Source of the DNA: JAGVPT01 sp963772165
GTDB taxonomy: Bacteria; Bacteroidota; Ignavibacteria; UBA10030; UBA8401
Direction: 5' to 3'
Assembly: GCA_963772165.1 (NCBI GenBank)
Contig: CAVYWA010000012.1
Location: forward strand, 327,462 to 391,461
DNA length: 64,000 nt
The translations under genes were made by a program, and so were the position numbers. Numbering within the stretch: position 1 is the first letter of the stretch; each line of letters begins with the position of its first letter. Under the pieces are notes generated by a model. It was not told the origin of the DNA and did not search any database. It saw nothing but the letters and a program-made list of their open reading frames with translations. Positions 34,176-43,019 of this stretch are shown here, piece after piece.

Positions 34176-36524
34176 ATGCCGTTTCACCGCGTTTCCTTCC
34201 TGCTTTTGCCGGCGTTTTTCCCGTTCATCGCATTTGCGCAGTCGCTGTCTATGATTTCCGGCGTTGTGCTCGACGCTTCGACGAACAAGCCGCTCCCTGC
34301 TGCGACAATCCGCGTTGCGGGTCCTTCCAACAAGGGGACGATCACGAACGAACGCGGCCAGTTTCAACTTGCGCTTTCGTCCGGAGAATCTCGCCTCATC
34401 GTTAGTTATTTGGGTTATCGTTCGGATACGGTCAGCGCATCGGGATTGAACAATCACGACCTCCGGATCGCATTGCAGCCGGAGGCCATTAGAATGGCCG
34501 AAGTAGTCATCACCGATGAAGACCCCGCTTATGAAATTATCCGGCGGGCGATTGAAAGCAAGCCGAAGTGGATGGGTGCTTTGAAAACGTTCCAGTGCGA
34601 AGCATACAGCCGCATCACGATAAATATCGATACTGCAATCGGCGCAATTACCGAATCCTATCTTACGCTGTACTGGCGGGCAAACGATTCGCTCCGGGAA
34701 GTCGTGCGCCAGAAGCGGCAAACAAAAAATCTTGCGATGGGTGATATTGTCAACCGTATTGGACAGGTGACCAATTTTAACGACGATACGATTATCACGG
34801 GCGGCTTTAAATTCATCGGGCCGACATCCCCCGACGCGTTTTCTTTTTATGATTACAAACTCCTCAAGACTCGTTCGATGGACGGGATGGATGTCTACGA
34901 CATCGAGGTGATCCCGCGTTCCCGGATCAGGCCGCTCTTCCGGGGAAAGATTTCCATCGCCGAACGAAGTTACGCGGTCATCGACGTCGACTTCGAACCT
35001 AATGAAGCCTATGCAATTCCGTTTCTCAAAAACGTGTCGTTCCACTACCTGCAGCAATTCCGGCTCTACGAGAACCGGTTCTGGATGCCCGTCGATTATA
35101 GAGTGCAGGGAAAAGCCAGCGTGAACGTGGTTGGATTTTCACTCCTCAAGTTTTCCTTCCTTCGCTCCGTCGTGATGTCCGACTACACAATCAACCCGGA
35201 CTTTGCCGATAGCGTTGCAAGAATGCCGCGGTTGACGGTTGCGCCCGAAGCATCCACCTTCGATTCGACATACTGGAGAGAACATCCAATGCTTCCGCTT
35301 AACGTCGATGAAGAGGCGGCATACAAAACTCTGGACAGCAACGCAACCCTCCAAAAGCAAATTGGCAACCGGACAAAATCGTTGAACTTCATCAATTCGG
35401 GGCTCACAGGCCTGTCATACGCAGACCTGCGATTCAACCGGGTAGAAGGATTATTCGTCGGCGGAAAGTTTGATCTCGACTCTGCCACCAATTCTCTTGC
35501 ACTTCGCGGCGGCCTCGGGTACGGCTTCGACGATAAACGATGGAAATCCTCCGGGGGCGCCACGTACTATGTGACCCCTCAGCGCTCGATAGGCATCGGG
35601 GGAGACGTTTATCGCAAGCTTGACAATCGACCTGACGAGGGCTACTACGACAATCTTGAAATTCTCGTCGGTTCGCTCTTTTCGAAGGATGACTACAGGG
35701 ATTATTTTCTCTCGCGCGGATGGCACGGTTTTGTTGAAGGGAATTTTCTCCGCCAAACGGATCCACCCGATCTCCGGATGCAAGTGGGGTATACCGACGA
35801 GGATGAAACTTCGCTCAAGAATATAACGGAGTACAGCTTTCTGGATCGCGACAGAACATACCGGCTCAATCCGCCGATCGTCGACGGGACGCTTCATGCG
35901 TTGACGTTCAACGCAGAATACGGGGACGAAACGCAATATTTTTTCAGCAACCCATATCTCACCGCGCACACTTCGATCGAGTACTCTTCAAAGAGTCTCT
36001 TGAACAGTGACTTTGGGTTCACGAGGATCGCCGGCGGGTTTAGAGCGAAATTTCCGACATACGACATGAGCCTCTTTTTCAATCCGACGCTTTCCATTAG
36101 TTTCAACGGCGGAATTCTCACCGGCGACCGCCTGCCGCAGCGCCTGTTCAGCCTGGAATCGAGTTATGAGGGCACAGCATGGTTCGGAGGATTGCGAGCG
36201 GCAGGAGTAAAGGAGTTTTCCGGGGACCGTTTTGTGTTGTTTTCCATCGAGCATAATTTCAGGCGGATCCCGTTTCTTGCGAGCGGAATCCCGTTTCTCT
36301 ATGAAAGCAATCTGGAGTTGATTTTGTTCGGGTCTGTCGCACAATCATGGCTCTCGCCGTCGGTTCTCGCGGGGCCGCCGATATTTAATACGACGAATGG
36401 CTGGTACTATGAGGGAGGAGTAAGCCTGAGCCGCATTTTAGATCTCTTCCGGTTCGACCTGACATGGCGCGGAGTGAAGCCCCGGGGCCTTACGTTGACG
36501 CTCGGCATCGGCGACATATTTTAA
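34176..36524 (+). CDS. DUF5686 outer-membrane protein with carboxypeptidase-like domain
   Basis: 782 residues from ATG 34176 with AAGGAGAG upstream. Signal peptide MPFHRVSFLLLPAFFPFIAF; then a carboxypeptidase-regulatory-like beta-sandwich (about 25-110: GVVLDASTNKPLPAATIRVA, LIVSYLGYRSDTV), the DUF5686 region (VVITDEDPAYEIIRRAIESK onward) and a long C-terminal part rich in alternating strands, ending in Phe (GIGDIF) as outer-membrane barrels do. Common in Bacteroidota; function unknown, possibly surface assembly or uptake. Single gene. Confidence 0.85.
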   Translation: MPFHRVSFLLLPAFFPFIAFAQSLSMISGVVLDASTNKPLPAATIRVAGPSNKGTITNERGQFQLALSSGESRLIVSYLGYRSDTVSASGLNNHDLRIALQPEAIRMAEVVITDEDPAYEIIRRAIESKPKWMGALKTFQCEAYSRITINIDTAIGAITESYLTLYWRANDSLREVVRQKRQTKNLAMGDIVNRIGQVTNFNDDTIITGGFKFIGPTSPDAFSFYDYKLLKTRSMDGMDVYDIEVIPRSRIRPLFRGKISIAERSYAVIDVDFEPNEAYAIPFLKNVSFHYLQQFRLYENRFWMPVDYRVQGKASVNVVGFSLLKFSFLRSVVMSDYTINPDFADSVARMPRLTVAPEASTFDSTYWREHPMLPLNVDEEAAYKTLDSNATLQKQIGNRTKSLNFINSGLTGLSYADLRFNRVEGLFVGGKFDLDSATNSLALRGGLGYGFDDKRWKSSGGATYYVTPQRSIGIGGDVYRKLDNRPDEGYYDNLEILVGSLFSKDDYRDYFLSRGWHGFVEGNFLRQTDPPDLRMQVGYTDEDETSLKNITEYSFLDRDRTYRLNPPIVDGTLHALTFNAEYGDETQYFFSNPYLTAHTSIEYSSKSLLNSDFGFTRIAGGFRAKFPTYDMSLFFNPTLSISFNGGILTGDRLPQRLFSLESSYEGTAWFGGLRAAGVKEFSGDRFVLFSIEHNFRRIPFLASGIPFLYESNLELILFGSVAQSWLSPSVLAGPPIFNTTNGWYYEGGVSLSRILDLFRFDLTWRGVKPRGLTLTLGIGDIF

Positions 36525-36549
36525 CAATCACTACCCAAAGGAGGACTCG

Positions 36550-37227
36550 ATGTTCATCGGACATATTGCTGTTGCGTTGGGGGCAAAAAAAGCCGCGCCG
36601 AAAGTTTCGCTGGGCACGCTCATCATGGCAGCTCAGTTTGTTGATCTGCTCTGGCCGATTTTTTTGCTGCTCGGTGTTGAGCATGTGAGAATCAATCCGG
36701 GGGACACCGCGTATACGCCGCTCGACTTCTACGATTATCCGGTCTCACACAGCCTTCTGACGGGCATCGGATGGGCAATTGTTTTTGGACTGGTGTACTA
36801 CGCCGTCCGCCGATCGGCCAGGAATGCCTGGATTCTTGGAGCATGCGTTATAAGCCATTGGCTTCTTGACCTCATTGTGCATCGACCGGATTTACCGATC
36901 GTGCCGGGCTTGAAGACGTACGTTGGATTGGGCCTGTGGAATTCTATCCCTGCGACGATCATCGTTGAAGGGATGCTCTTCGTTATCGGCATTGTTTTAT
37001 ACCTGCGCTCAACCGTTGCCCTTGACCGTATAGGAAAATATTCATTCTGGTCGTTCATTATTTTCCTCGTCATCATCGCAACCGGAAATATTGCCGGGGG
37101 TCCTCCGCCGAACGTGACAGCTCTTGCCATCGTTGCAATGGCAGTCTGGCTGCTTGTTCTGTGGGCATACTGGATCGACAGGCATCGGCGGCCGACGGCA
37201 GATATTATACATGCAAACGTCGGCTAG
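36550..37227 (+). CDS. Multi-pass membrane protein, YdjM-like
   Basis: 225 residues, about six membrane segments. Histidine motifs MFIGHIAVALGAKKA, YPVSHSLLTG and CVISHWLLDLIVHRPD fit the membrane-bound predicted metal-dependent hydrolases of the YdjM type. An AAAGGAGG ribosome site precedes the ATG by 7 bases. Starts 25 bases after the DUF5686 gene, so probably co-transcribed. No function can be given. Confidence 0.6.
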   Translation: MFIGHIAVALGAKKAAPKVSLGTLIMAAQFVDLLWPIFLLLGVEHVRINPGDTAYTPLDFYDYPVSHSLLTGIGWAIVFGLVYYAVRRSARNAWILGACVISHWLLDLIVHRPDLPIVPGLKTYVGLGLWNSIPATIIVEGMLFVIGIVLYLRSTVALDRIGKYSFWSFIIFLVIIATGNIAGGPPPNVTALAIVAMAVWLLVLWAYWIDRHRRPTADIIHANVG

Positions 37228-37311
37228 TCGCTTCTTCCTGTTTCGATCACTTCCGTGGGAATGCAAAAAGAGGGCACCTGTAAGTTCTTTTTTTAACCTG
37301 CTATTGGCAGA

Positions 37312-37464
37312 GGTGATGTCTTGTTCCGATTTTAGTGTCATTCCGTCGAAAGCCGGTCGACGACTCGACTCGTCGAGAATCCATTTTATTTGCGCTGGAT
37401 GTTCGCTTTCGCCGGTTCGACGTTCATTTTTATAGAGTTAAAATATTCAAAGTAAGACACTACC
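37312..37464. mobile_element. MITE-like element A
   Basis: Ends GGTGATGTCTT (37312) and AAGACACTACC (37464) are inverted with 9 of 11 matches. Inside are opposed copies of a GTCATTCCGTCGAAAGCCGG-type word and CTTTCGCCGGTTCGAC. 153 bases, no gene. Shares its end sequence and inner words with 42903-43017. The uppP promoter begins 15 bases beyond the right end. Confidence 0.55.
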
Positions 37465-37479
37465 CTGGCGGATCCTTTC

Positions 37480-37508
37480 TTGCGTCGTTTCCAAATTTTC
37501 GGTATCTT
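37480..37508 (+). promoter_or_regulatory. Promoter candidate for uppP
   Basis: TTGCGT (37480-37485), 17-base spacer, TATCTT (37503-37508). Start near 37515, only about 10 bases before the hairpin at 37525. Confidence 0.55.
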
Positions 37509-37524
37509 ATTCCATTGTTTAGTT

Positions 37525-37553
37525 GAGGAGGATCAGCAGCCTCCTCTTTTTTT
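37525..37553 (+). terminator. Terminator hairpin in the uppP leader
   Basis: GAGGAGG-ATCAGCAG-CCTCCTC followed by seven T. It ends 26 bases before the uppP ATG and comes just after the uppP promoter candidate. It may terminate upstream transcription or act as an attenuator. Confidence 0.75.
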
Positions 37554-37579
37554 ATTCACTACTCTCATCGGGTAACCGA

Positions 37580-38413
37580 ATGTCCCTTTTTTATTCGATT
37601 CTCCTCGGGATTATACAGGGCATCACAGAATTTCTTCCCGTCAGCAGCACGGCGCATCTTACGATTGCAGGAACATTTCTCCATTTAATTAATAATGACC
37701 GGCCGGAAGAATGGACGGCATTCATCGCAGTGATCCAAATTGGTACGATGGCTGCCGTGGTCGTCTACTTTTTCAGGGACCTTGTCGAAATTGTTGAAGG
37801 CTTTTTTGTCGATGGGATACGGTATGTTCAGTCGCCGTCGAACGGCCTCGGCAAAGCGCGCATGGGATGGTATATTATCTTAGGGACACTTCCAGTGGCG
37901 GTGATCGGCCTCGCGTTCAGGAAAATTATTGAAGGGACGCTTACAAAAAGCCTTACGGTTATTGGAATTAGCGCTATTGCCCTCGCTCTCATTCTGTGGC
38001 TGGCGGAAAAAGTCGGCTCACGGAAAAAGGAGATGGCGAACGTGACGTGGCTCGACACTCTCATTGTCGGGTTCGCTCAATCTCTGGCTCTAATTCCGGG
38101 GTCGTCGCGCTCCGGCACTACGATCACCGCAGGATTGTTTTTAGGAATAACCCGGGCAGACGCCGCTCGCTTTTCGTTTCTCCTCAGCGTTCCGGCGGTT
38201 TTTGCCAGCGGGATGTTGGAACTGTATGAGATGCGCCATTTTATGCACGACCTCGGTATTGTGAATGTTGTCGTCGCGACACTCGTATCGGGAATCGTCG
38301 GCTACGCATCGATCGCATTCTTGCTGCGATATCTCAAGACACATACAACATACGTTTTCATTTTTTATCGCATCGCGCTCGGTTTGGTGCTTCTCGGAAT
38401 GGCCGCTCGATGA
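37580..38413 (+). CDS. uppP: Undecaprenyl-diphosphatase (BacA type)
   Basis: Recycles the lipid carrier for cell wall and surface glycan synthesis by removing a phosphate from undecaprenyl pyrophosphate. 277 residues from ATG 37580 (MSLFYSILLGIIQGI); the open frame from 37523 lies in the terminator and is ignored. Family motifs: GIIQGITEFLPVSSTAHLTI (about 9-28) and ALIPGSSRSGTTITAGLFLG (about 172-191). Eight or so membrane segments. The ribosome site is weak. Confidence 0.96.
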   Translation: MSLFYSILLGIIQGITEFLPVSSTAHLTIAGTFLHLINNDRPEEWTAFIAVIQIGTMAAVVVYFFRDLVEIVEGFFVDGIRYVQSPSNGLGKARMGWYIILGTLPVAVIGLAFRKIIEGTLTKSLTVIGISAIALALILWLAEKVGSRKKEMANVTWLDTLIVGFAQSLALIPGSSRSGTTITAGLFLGITRADAARFSFLLSVPAVFASGMLELYEMRHFMHDLGIVNVVVATLVSGIVGYASIAFLLRYLKTHTTYVFIFYRIALGLVLLGMAAR

Positions 38414-38513
38414 TTGACGAATGCGAATGTCGATTTCCGATTGATAAGCTCAAAGCAGTAACAGCGTCTTACAATTCGTCATTCGGCAATCGTAAATTGT
38501 AAATCGAAAATTA
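38412..38513. repeat. Opposed heptad repeats between uppP and the DedA gene
   Basis: Left part ATTGACGAATGCGAATGTCG and right part CAATCGTAAATTGTAAATCG both step in seven bases and face each other. Ends at the DedA start codon. Confidence 0.6.
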
Positions 38514-38515
38514 CC

Positions 38516-39148
38516 ATGGACGTCTTCAAAGAGCTTCTCCAAAAACTCACCAACGTCAAAGATCTCGTCCAGTGGGCAGGTTATCCCGGACTGGCGTTGA
38601 TTGTGTTTTCAGAGACTGGGCTGCTTGTCGGTTTTTTTTTGCCGGGGGATTCATTGCTCGTCACAGCCGGATTATTTGCAGCCGCAGGATATTTTAACGT
38701 AACCATTCTTATTTTTTTGCTGATCGTTGCAGCAATTCTCGGAAACACAACAGGGTATCTCATCGGGCAAAAAGGGGGACATGCGCTCTATGCGAGGGAA
38801 GAGTCCAGGTTTTTCAAGAAGAAGCATTTATTGAAGACAAAAGAGTTTTACGAACATTACGGTCCGATCACGATCGTGATGGCACAATTTATGCCGTTTG
38901 CCCGGACGTTCGCGCCTGTCGTCGCGGGGATTGCCGAGATGAAGTATACGCGCTTTGCCTCGTTCAATATCATCGGCGCCATCGGGTGGATTACAAGCAT
39001 GCTGTTGATCGGATATTTTCTTGGCTCGACAATTCCGGATATCGGAAAAAATATTAACTATGTTATCGTCGTCGTCATTTTCGTTTCACTGCTTCCCGCA
39101 ATCATCAAGTATCTGCAGGTGAAATTATCGGCGCGAAGAATCCACTAA
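38516..39148 (+). CDS. DedA family membrane protein
   Basis: 210 residues. SNARE-associated/DedA (VTT) domain with GLLVGFFLPGDSLLVTAGLF (about 39-58), the GNTTGYLIGQKGG stretch, and the conserved FMPFARTFAPVVAGIAEM (about 125-142). DedA proteins take part in lipid-carrier or phospholipid flipping in the inner membrane; its neighbour uppP acts on the same undecaprenyl carrier, which fits that role. The end overlaps the next repeat. Confidence 0.92.
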   Translation: MDVFKELLQKLTNVKDLVQWAGYPGLALIVFSETGLLVGFFLPGDSLLVTAGLFAAAGYFNVTILIFLLIVAAILGNTTGYLIGQKGGHALYAREESRFFKKKHLLKTKEFYEHYGPITIVMAQFMPFARTFAPVVAGIAEMKYTRFASFNIIGAIGWITSMLLIGYFLGSTIPDIGKNINYVIVVVIFVSLLPAIIKYLQVKLSARRIH

Positions 39149-39273
39149 GGACACGAAGAGACACGAAAGTTAGGTCTGCCATACGAATGTTAATACTTGC
39201 TTTTATAATGAATTTGGCGAGTAACAATCCGTAGAAATTCTTTTCTTTGAGCCCTTCGTGTATCTTCGTGGAT
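39142..39273. repeat. Inverted GGACACGAAG heptad repeat
   Basis: CCACTAAGGACACGAAGAGA (from 39142) faces CCCTTCGTGTATCTTCGTGG (39252-39271) across about 80 bases. Same family as 11343-11402. Confidence 0.6.
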
Positions 39274-39314
39274 AATTCAATATCTTGCGTACTATCAGTC
39301 AGGAAGGAATACTT

Positions 39315-39581
39315 ATGACAACTGTCGCACCGGCGAAAGTGAAAGAGTTTTCTTCGTCCACGCTCGAAAAAATTGCCTACGCCAGCGTTTCCACAATTCC
39401 AACGCGCGAGCCGAATGATCAGAACCGGCTCGGCTTTTGTGTGTGGAGCTTCCTTTCCGAGCGCCAGGGGACTCTTGCGCAAGCGATTCATACTTCCGGC
39501 GCTCGATTGTTGATTCCGGAATCCGACGTCCTCCGTATTGTCAGCGCATCGCTGAAGCAATCCGGGATCTCACTTGAATAA
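39315..39581 (+). CDS. Small hypothetical protein
   Basis: 88 residues, not recognised. The ATG at 39315 has AGGAAGGA 7 bases upstream, strong support for a real gene. Soluble, no signal or membrane segment; one Cys (FCVWSFLSERQGTL). Ends 6 bases before the MarC gene, so probably co-translated with it. The C-terminal part could form two helices (SDVLRIVSASLKQSGI). Confidence 0.65.
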   Translation: MTTVAPAKVKEFSSSTLEKIAYASVSTIPTREPNDQNRLGFCVWSFLSERQGTLAQAIHTSGARLLIPESDVLRIVSASLKQSGISLE

Positions 39582-39587
39582 CCGGCA

Positions 39588-40175
39588 ATGAAATTTTCTC
39601 TCCACAATCTTTTGATGGCGTTTATCCCCCTCTTTGTCGCCATCGACATTCTCGGCGCTCTCCCGATATTTATTTCCCTGACTTCCGGAATGGGTGCGAG
39701 AGCAAAGAGACACCTCGTAATCGAGGCGACGCTTACCGCCGGCGCCGTTGCACTCGTTTTTCTTGTTTCCGGAAAACTCATTTTCTCCTTTCTCGGCATT
39801 ACCGAAAACGATTTCCGCATCGGCGGCGGAATCGTCCTTCTGGTGCTATCGGTCTATGAACTGCTTTTCGCAAAAGACACCCAGAGCGACATAGGAACAT
39901 CGGTCGGTGTCGTGCCGATCGGCATCCCGCTCATCATGGGGCCCGCTGCGCTGACGTCGATCATCATCGTGGTGGATAATTACGGATACTGGATGTCCAT
40001 TGCTTCCCTCTTTATTAACTTGTTTATTGTGTGGCTTGTCTTCCGCTTCTCTGAATTCGTGATGAAGGTCATGGGTGTTGCCGGATCACGCGCCTTTGGA
40101 AAGGTCGCCTCCCTCTTTATGGCGGCGATCGCGGTGATGATGATTCGGGTGGGCATCCAAAACATTCTTAGGTGA
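39588..40175 (+). CDS. MarC family (UPF0056) membrane protein
   Basis: 195 residues, six membrane segments. FIPLFVAIDILGALPIFISL at the N-terminus and PIGIPLIMGPAALTSIIIV (about 109-127) are typical of the MarC/UPF0056 family. Function unknown; despite the name, no link to drug resistance is established. Follows the small gene at 39315 by 6 bases. Confidence 0.9.
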   Translation: MKFSLHNLLMAFIPLFVAIDILGALPIFISLTSGMGARAKRHLVIEATLTAGAVALVFLVSGKLIFSFLGITENDFRIGGGIVLLVLSVYELLFAKDTQSDIGTSVGVVPIGIPLIMGPAALTSIIIVVDNYGYWMSIASLFINLFIVWLVFRFSEFVMKVMGVAGSRAFGKVASLFMAAIAVMMIRVGIQNILR

Positions 40176-40199
40176 GTTTTCACTGGTTCCTTTCGCACC

Positions 40200-40850
40200 A
40201 TGAATAAACTCTCGACAGACCTCTTCTATAAAGCTCTCGAGCCGAGGCGCATCGTGGCGGAAAATCGCCCGCCATCATTCTTCTGCACGGACGCGGAGCC
40301 GATGAGAATGATTTGCTCGGACTTGCGCAGTATTTCGATGAGCGGCTGGCGGTATTCAGCGTGCGCGCGCCGTATCCGTTTGAGTTCGGCGGGTATACGT
40401 ACTTTCAATTGAGCGACGACGGCACTGCCGAGCCCGTTATGTTCATGGAGAGCTACAAACGGCATGATACGCTTTGTGGACAGCGTTGCATCGCTTCCCG
40501 AAATTGACGCAGGCAGGATTTTTTTATTAGGGTTCAGCATGGGGACAATCATGTCGTACGCGTTGTCGCTGACACATCCGGAAAAATTTGCCGGCGTTAT
40601 CGCGCAGAGCGGTTTTGTCCGCGACCATCCGGAACTGAATTTTCAATGGAGGGCGTTGCATAATTGCGCTTTCATCATCACACACGGTGTGAACGATCCT
40701 ATTATCCCAATCAGCGCTGCCCGGGAAACAAAGGCCATGTTCGCAAAGTCAAACGCGCAGTTTGTGTACAAAGAATATCCGATGGGGCACGAAATTAGCG
40801 GAGAGAGTTTGGCGGATGTGTGCGATTGGCTGCAGAAAAAACTTGGTTAA
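40200..40850 (+). pseudogene. Alpha/beta hydrolase (carboxylesterase type), two compensating frameshifts
   Basis: The parts make one phospholipase/carboxylesterase-like protein of about 216 residues: AIILLHGRGADENDLLGLAQ (oxyanion region) in one frame, then IFLLGFSMGTIMSYALSLTH (nucleophile Ser in GFSMG), ITHGVNDPIIPISAAR (Asp) and MGHEIS (His) in another. The frame changes near 40250 and again near 40460, and the first and last frames are the same. All catalytic residues survive, so sequence error is as likely as decay. Confidence 0.8.
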
Positions 40851-40854
40851 CTTC

Positions 40855-41973
40855 TTATTGTCGCCGATGTTCAAATCGAACGCGGTCGATCACTCCCATC
40901 GTTTGCTCCGCTGCAACATTCCAGTCGAATTGCATTGAACGCCGCAACGCATTCTCGCCGAGGCGTTGACGCAGATGGCCGTCGCGAAGCATCAGCAAAA
41001 TTTTTTCGGCAAGTTGTTCACGATTTCCGTACTCGTAGAGAAGGCCCGTTTCTCCTTCTACAACCGCATCGCGCAACCCCTGCACATTGCTCGACACCGT
41101 CGGCGTTCCACAGGCGTTTGCTTCGATCGCTGTCAATCCCCAGCCTTCTTTCGCGGATGTGTTGACGGCAACATGCATCTCATTGAGATATTTGACCTTC
41201 TCTTCTTCGCTCACAAATCCCGTAAACGTTACGGCCCCCGATATTCCGAGCTTTTGCGCAATTGATTCCAACCGCGGTTTGTCATCGCCGTCGCCGACGA
41301 TGAGTAATTTCGCCGCCGGCATTTCCTGACGCACGGCTACGAATGCCTCCAACAGGTGGTCCACGCTTTTATATTTTTTTAACCGTCCGACTAATCCTAC
41401 AAGCGGTGATGGGCTTTTCGGAATTCCAAGGAGTCTGAACGAGTCGTGATCGACACCATAGTGGATGAGATGCGTTCGCTCTTCCGGGAAGCCCGCGTGC
41501 AGCATTTCCTTATGTGTGCTCGGCGAGCCGACAATGAACCGCAACCGTTTGTAAATGGGGAGTGCCGCACACTCCGTCAGGTACACATACGATGCCGCGG
41601 GGAAGGACGCTTCGAGGAAAATGCTCGTACCGAAAAGATGATGCGTTACGCCGAGCAGCGGTTCTTTTACAAAAAGTGGGGTGTAAAAGGGAATCTTGTT
41701 CATGTCGTCGACCACGAGGTCGAACTTCTGTTCTTTAAACGTTGAGAAATATTTTTTCGGAACGCGATAATTGAAAAATGAGCGCCCCCCTTCGCGAATG
41801 ACATGAATCCCGTTTATCTCTTCCTCGGCCGGTGCGCCGGAAAAACGGGAGCAGAAAAGCGTTACATCGTGCCCCGTTGCTGCGATACGCTCGAAGACTT
41901 CGTGGAGATGGACTTCCGCTCCCCCTGCAAGGGGGTTCTTGATGTCCTGCCAGTTGAAAATAAGGATGCGCAT
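40855..41973 (-). CDS. GT4-family glycosyltransferase
   Basis: 372 residues, retaining GT-B fold. N-terminal GGAEVHLHEVFERIAATGH; C-terminal sugar-nucleotide site with GLVGRLKKYKSVDHLLEAF (about 189-207), LLIVGDGDDKPRLE and the E-x7-E motif in KEGWGLTAIEANACGTPTVS. Probably adds a sugar to a surface glycan; donor and acceptor unknown. It is convergent with the esterase, with 4 bases between stops. Followed upstream by a methyltransferase on the same strand. Confidence 0.93.
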   Translation of the reverse strand: MRILIFNWQDIKNPLAGGAEVHLHEVFERIAATGHDVTLFCSRFSGAPAEEEINGIHVIREGGRSFFNYRVPKKYFSTFKEQKFDLVVDDMNKIPFYTPLFVKEPLLGVTHHLFGTSIFLEASFPAASYVYLTECAALPIYKRLRFIVGSPSTHKEMLHAGFPEERTHLIHYGVDHDSFRLLGIPKSPSPLVGLVGRLKKYKSVDHLLEAFVAVRQEMPAAKLLIVGDGDDKPRLESIAQKLGISGAVTFTGFVSEEEKVKYLNEMHVAVNTSAKEGWGLTAIEANACGTPTVSSNVQGLRDAVVEGETGLLYEYGNREQLAEKILLMLRDGHLRQRLGENALRRSMQFDWNVAAEQTMGVIDRVRFEHRRQ

Positions 41974-41980
41974 GAGAGTA

Positions 41981-42039
41981 ATTAAGAATTATGAATTATG
42001 AATTTGGAATAATTTTAAATTTTCATAATTCATAATTAT
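41981..42039. repeat. GAATTAT heptad inverted repeat
   Basis: AATTATGAATTATGAATTT (left) and AAATTTTCATAATTCATAAT (right) are inverted arms of seven-base units between the glycosyltransferase and methyltransferase genes. Confidence 0.7.
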
Positions 42040-42809
42040 CTTTTCTTCCCCACCAGCCCGAACGATAACGAGGTGTTGACCGCAATTGGCGTATCACGGA
42101 GTGCTTCCCGCACCGACCGCCTCACGGCCGTCAACGGGCGAAAGAGCGTCGGATACAGCGGCAATTTTATTCCGGTTTTCAAAAGCACTTCGCGCGTTGC
42201 ACGGTAGAACAAACTGGGATACATCCACTCGCCATAGCTATGGACGATCTGCAGGCCAAGTCGTTCCATCTCCCTGCGGAGCTCTCCGACGGAAAATTCC
42301 CGTTCCCAGCCGGCAAACCATTTGTTTACGGCGATGAGGAAATGCTTGATGATGGTGTATACGTGGTAGCGCTGAGGTACATCGACAAGCAGCAAGCCGC
42401 CTTTCTTAAGAATACGGATGTTTTCTCGAAGTAAAGCTTCGGCTTGCTGCGGCCTGAAATGTTCAAGGAGCCCTTGATGGAAGACAATGTCGAACGTTTC
42501 GTCGTGGAACGGGAGACAAAACGTATCCCCGCCGACAATTGATACGGAAATTTTCTCCTCCTCGGCCAGGCGTTTCATGATCATGAGCGAGTTGATAGAG
42601 TAGTCGAGCTGAAAGACCTCCGCGCCGCGCTCGACCAGCGGAAAGCTGTCGCGTCCCGTTCCCGCACCGACCTCCAGAATTTTTTTCCCTTTCAGGTCGA
42701 TGATTTTAGACAAATTCCTGACGACACGGTCCGAATTCGAATAAACTTCGTGGACCGCTTTTTTTTCGTCCCAAAAGTTTTCCCAGTTTGAACGGCGTGA
42801 TTCTTTCAT
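42036..42809 (-). CDS. Class I SAM-dependent methyltransferase
   Basis: 257 residues. SAM site KILEVGAGTGRDSFPLVERG (about 39-58), acidic residue in FQLDYS, and DIVFHQGLLEHFRPQQAEAL (about 106-125). The last 90 residues are specific and basic. Its neighbours (GT4 enzyme, DUF2723 protein) suggest surface glycan or lipid modification, but the substrate is not known. Confidence 0.88.
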   Translation of the reverse strand: MKESRRSNWENFWDEKKAVHEVYSNSDRVVRNLSKIIDLKGKKILEVGAGTGRDSFPLVERGAEVFQLDYSINSLMIMKRLAEEEKISVSIVGGDTFCLPFHDETFDIVFHQGLLEHFRPQQAEALLRENIRILKKGGLLLVDVPQRYHVYTIIKHFLIAVNKWFAGWEREFSVGELRREMERLGLQIVHSYGEWMYPSLFYRATREVLLKTGIKLPLYPTLFRPLTAVRRSVREALRDTPIAVNTSLSFGLVGKKR

Positions 42810-42902
42810 AACCTCTCAATGATTGAAAAATGGTAAGAAGTCAATCGGCCTTCCTATAATACCTCTATGATGCAATAATCGAACCTGGAACACTATTTTC
42901 AG

Positions 42903-43017
42903 TAGCGTCTCAGTTTGTCATTCCCGCGAAAACGGGAATCCAAATATGTCCTTTTGACCTCAAAATGGATGCCCACTTTCGTGGGCATGACATTCTTCGA
43001 GCCAAACTGAGACACCA
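42903..43017. mobile_element. MITE-like element B
   Basis: Inverted ends GTCTCAGTTT (42907-42916) and AAACTGAGAC (43004-43013) are perfect over 10 bases. Inside, GTCATTCCCGCGAAAACGGG and its opposed partner CCCACTTTCGTGGGCATGAC face each other. About 115 bases, no gene, sits directly behind the DUF2723 stop codon. Same family as 37312-37464. Confidence 0.65.
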
Positions 43018-43019
43018 CC

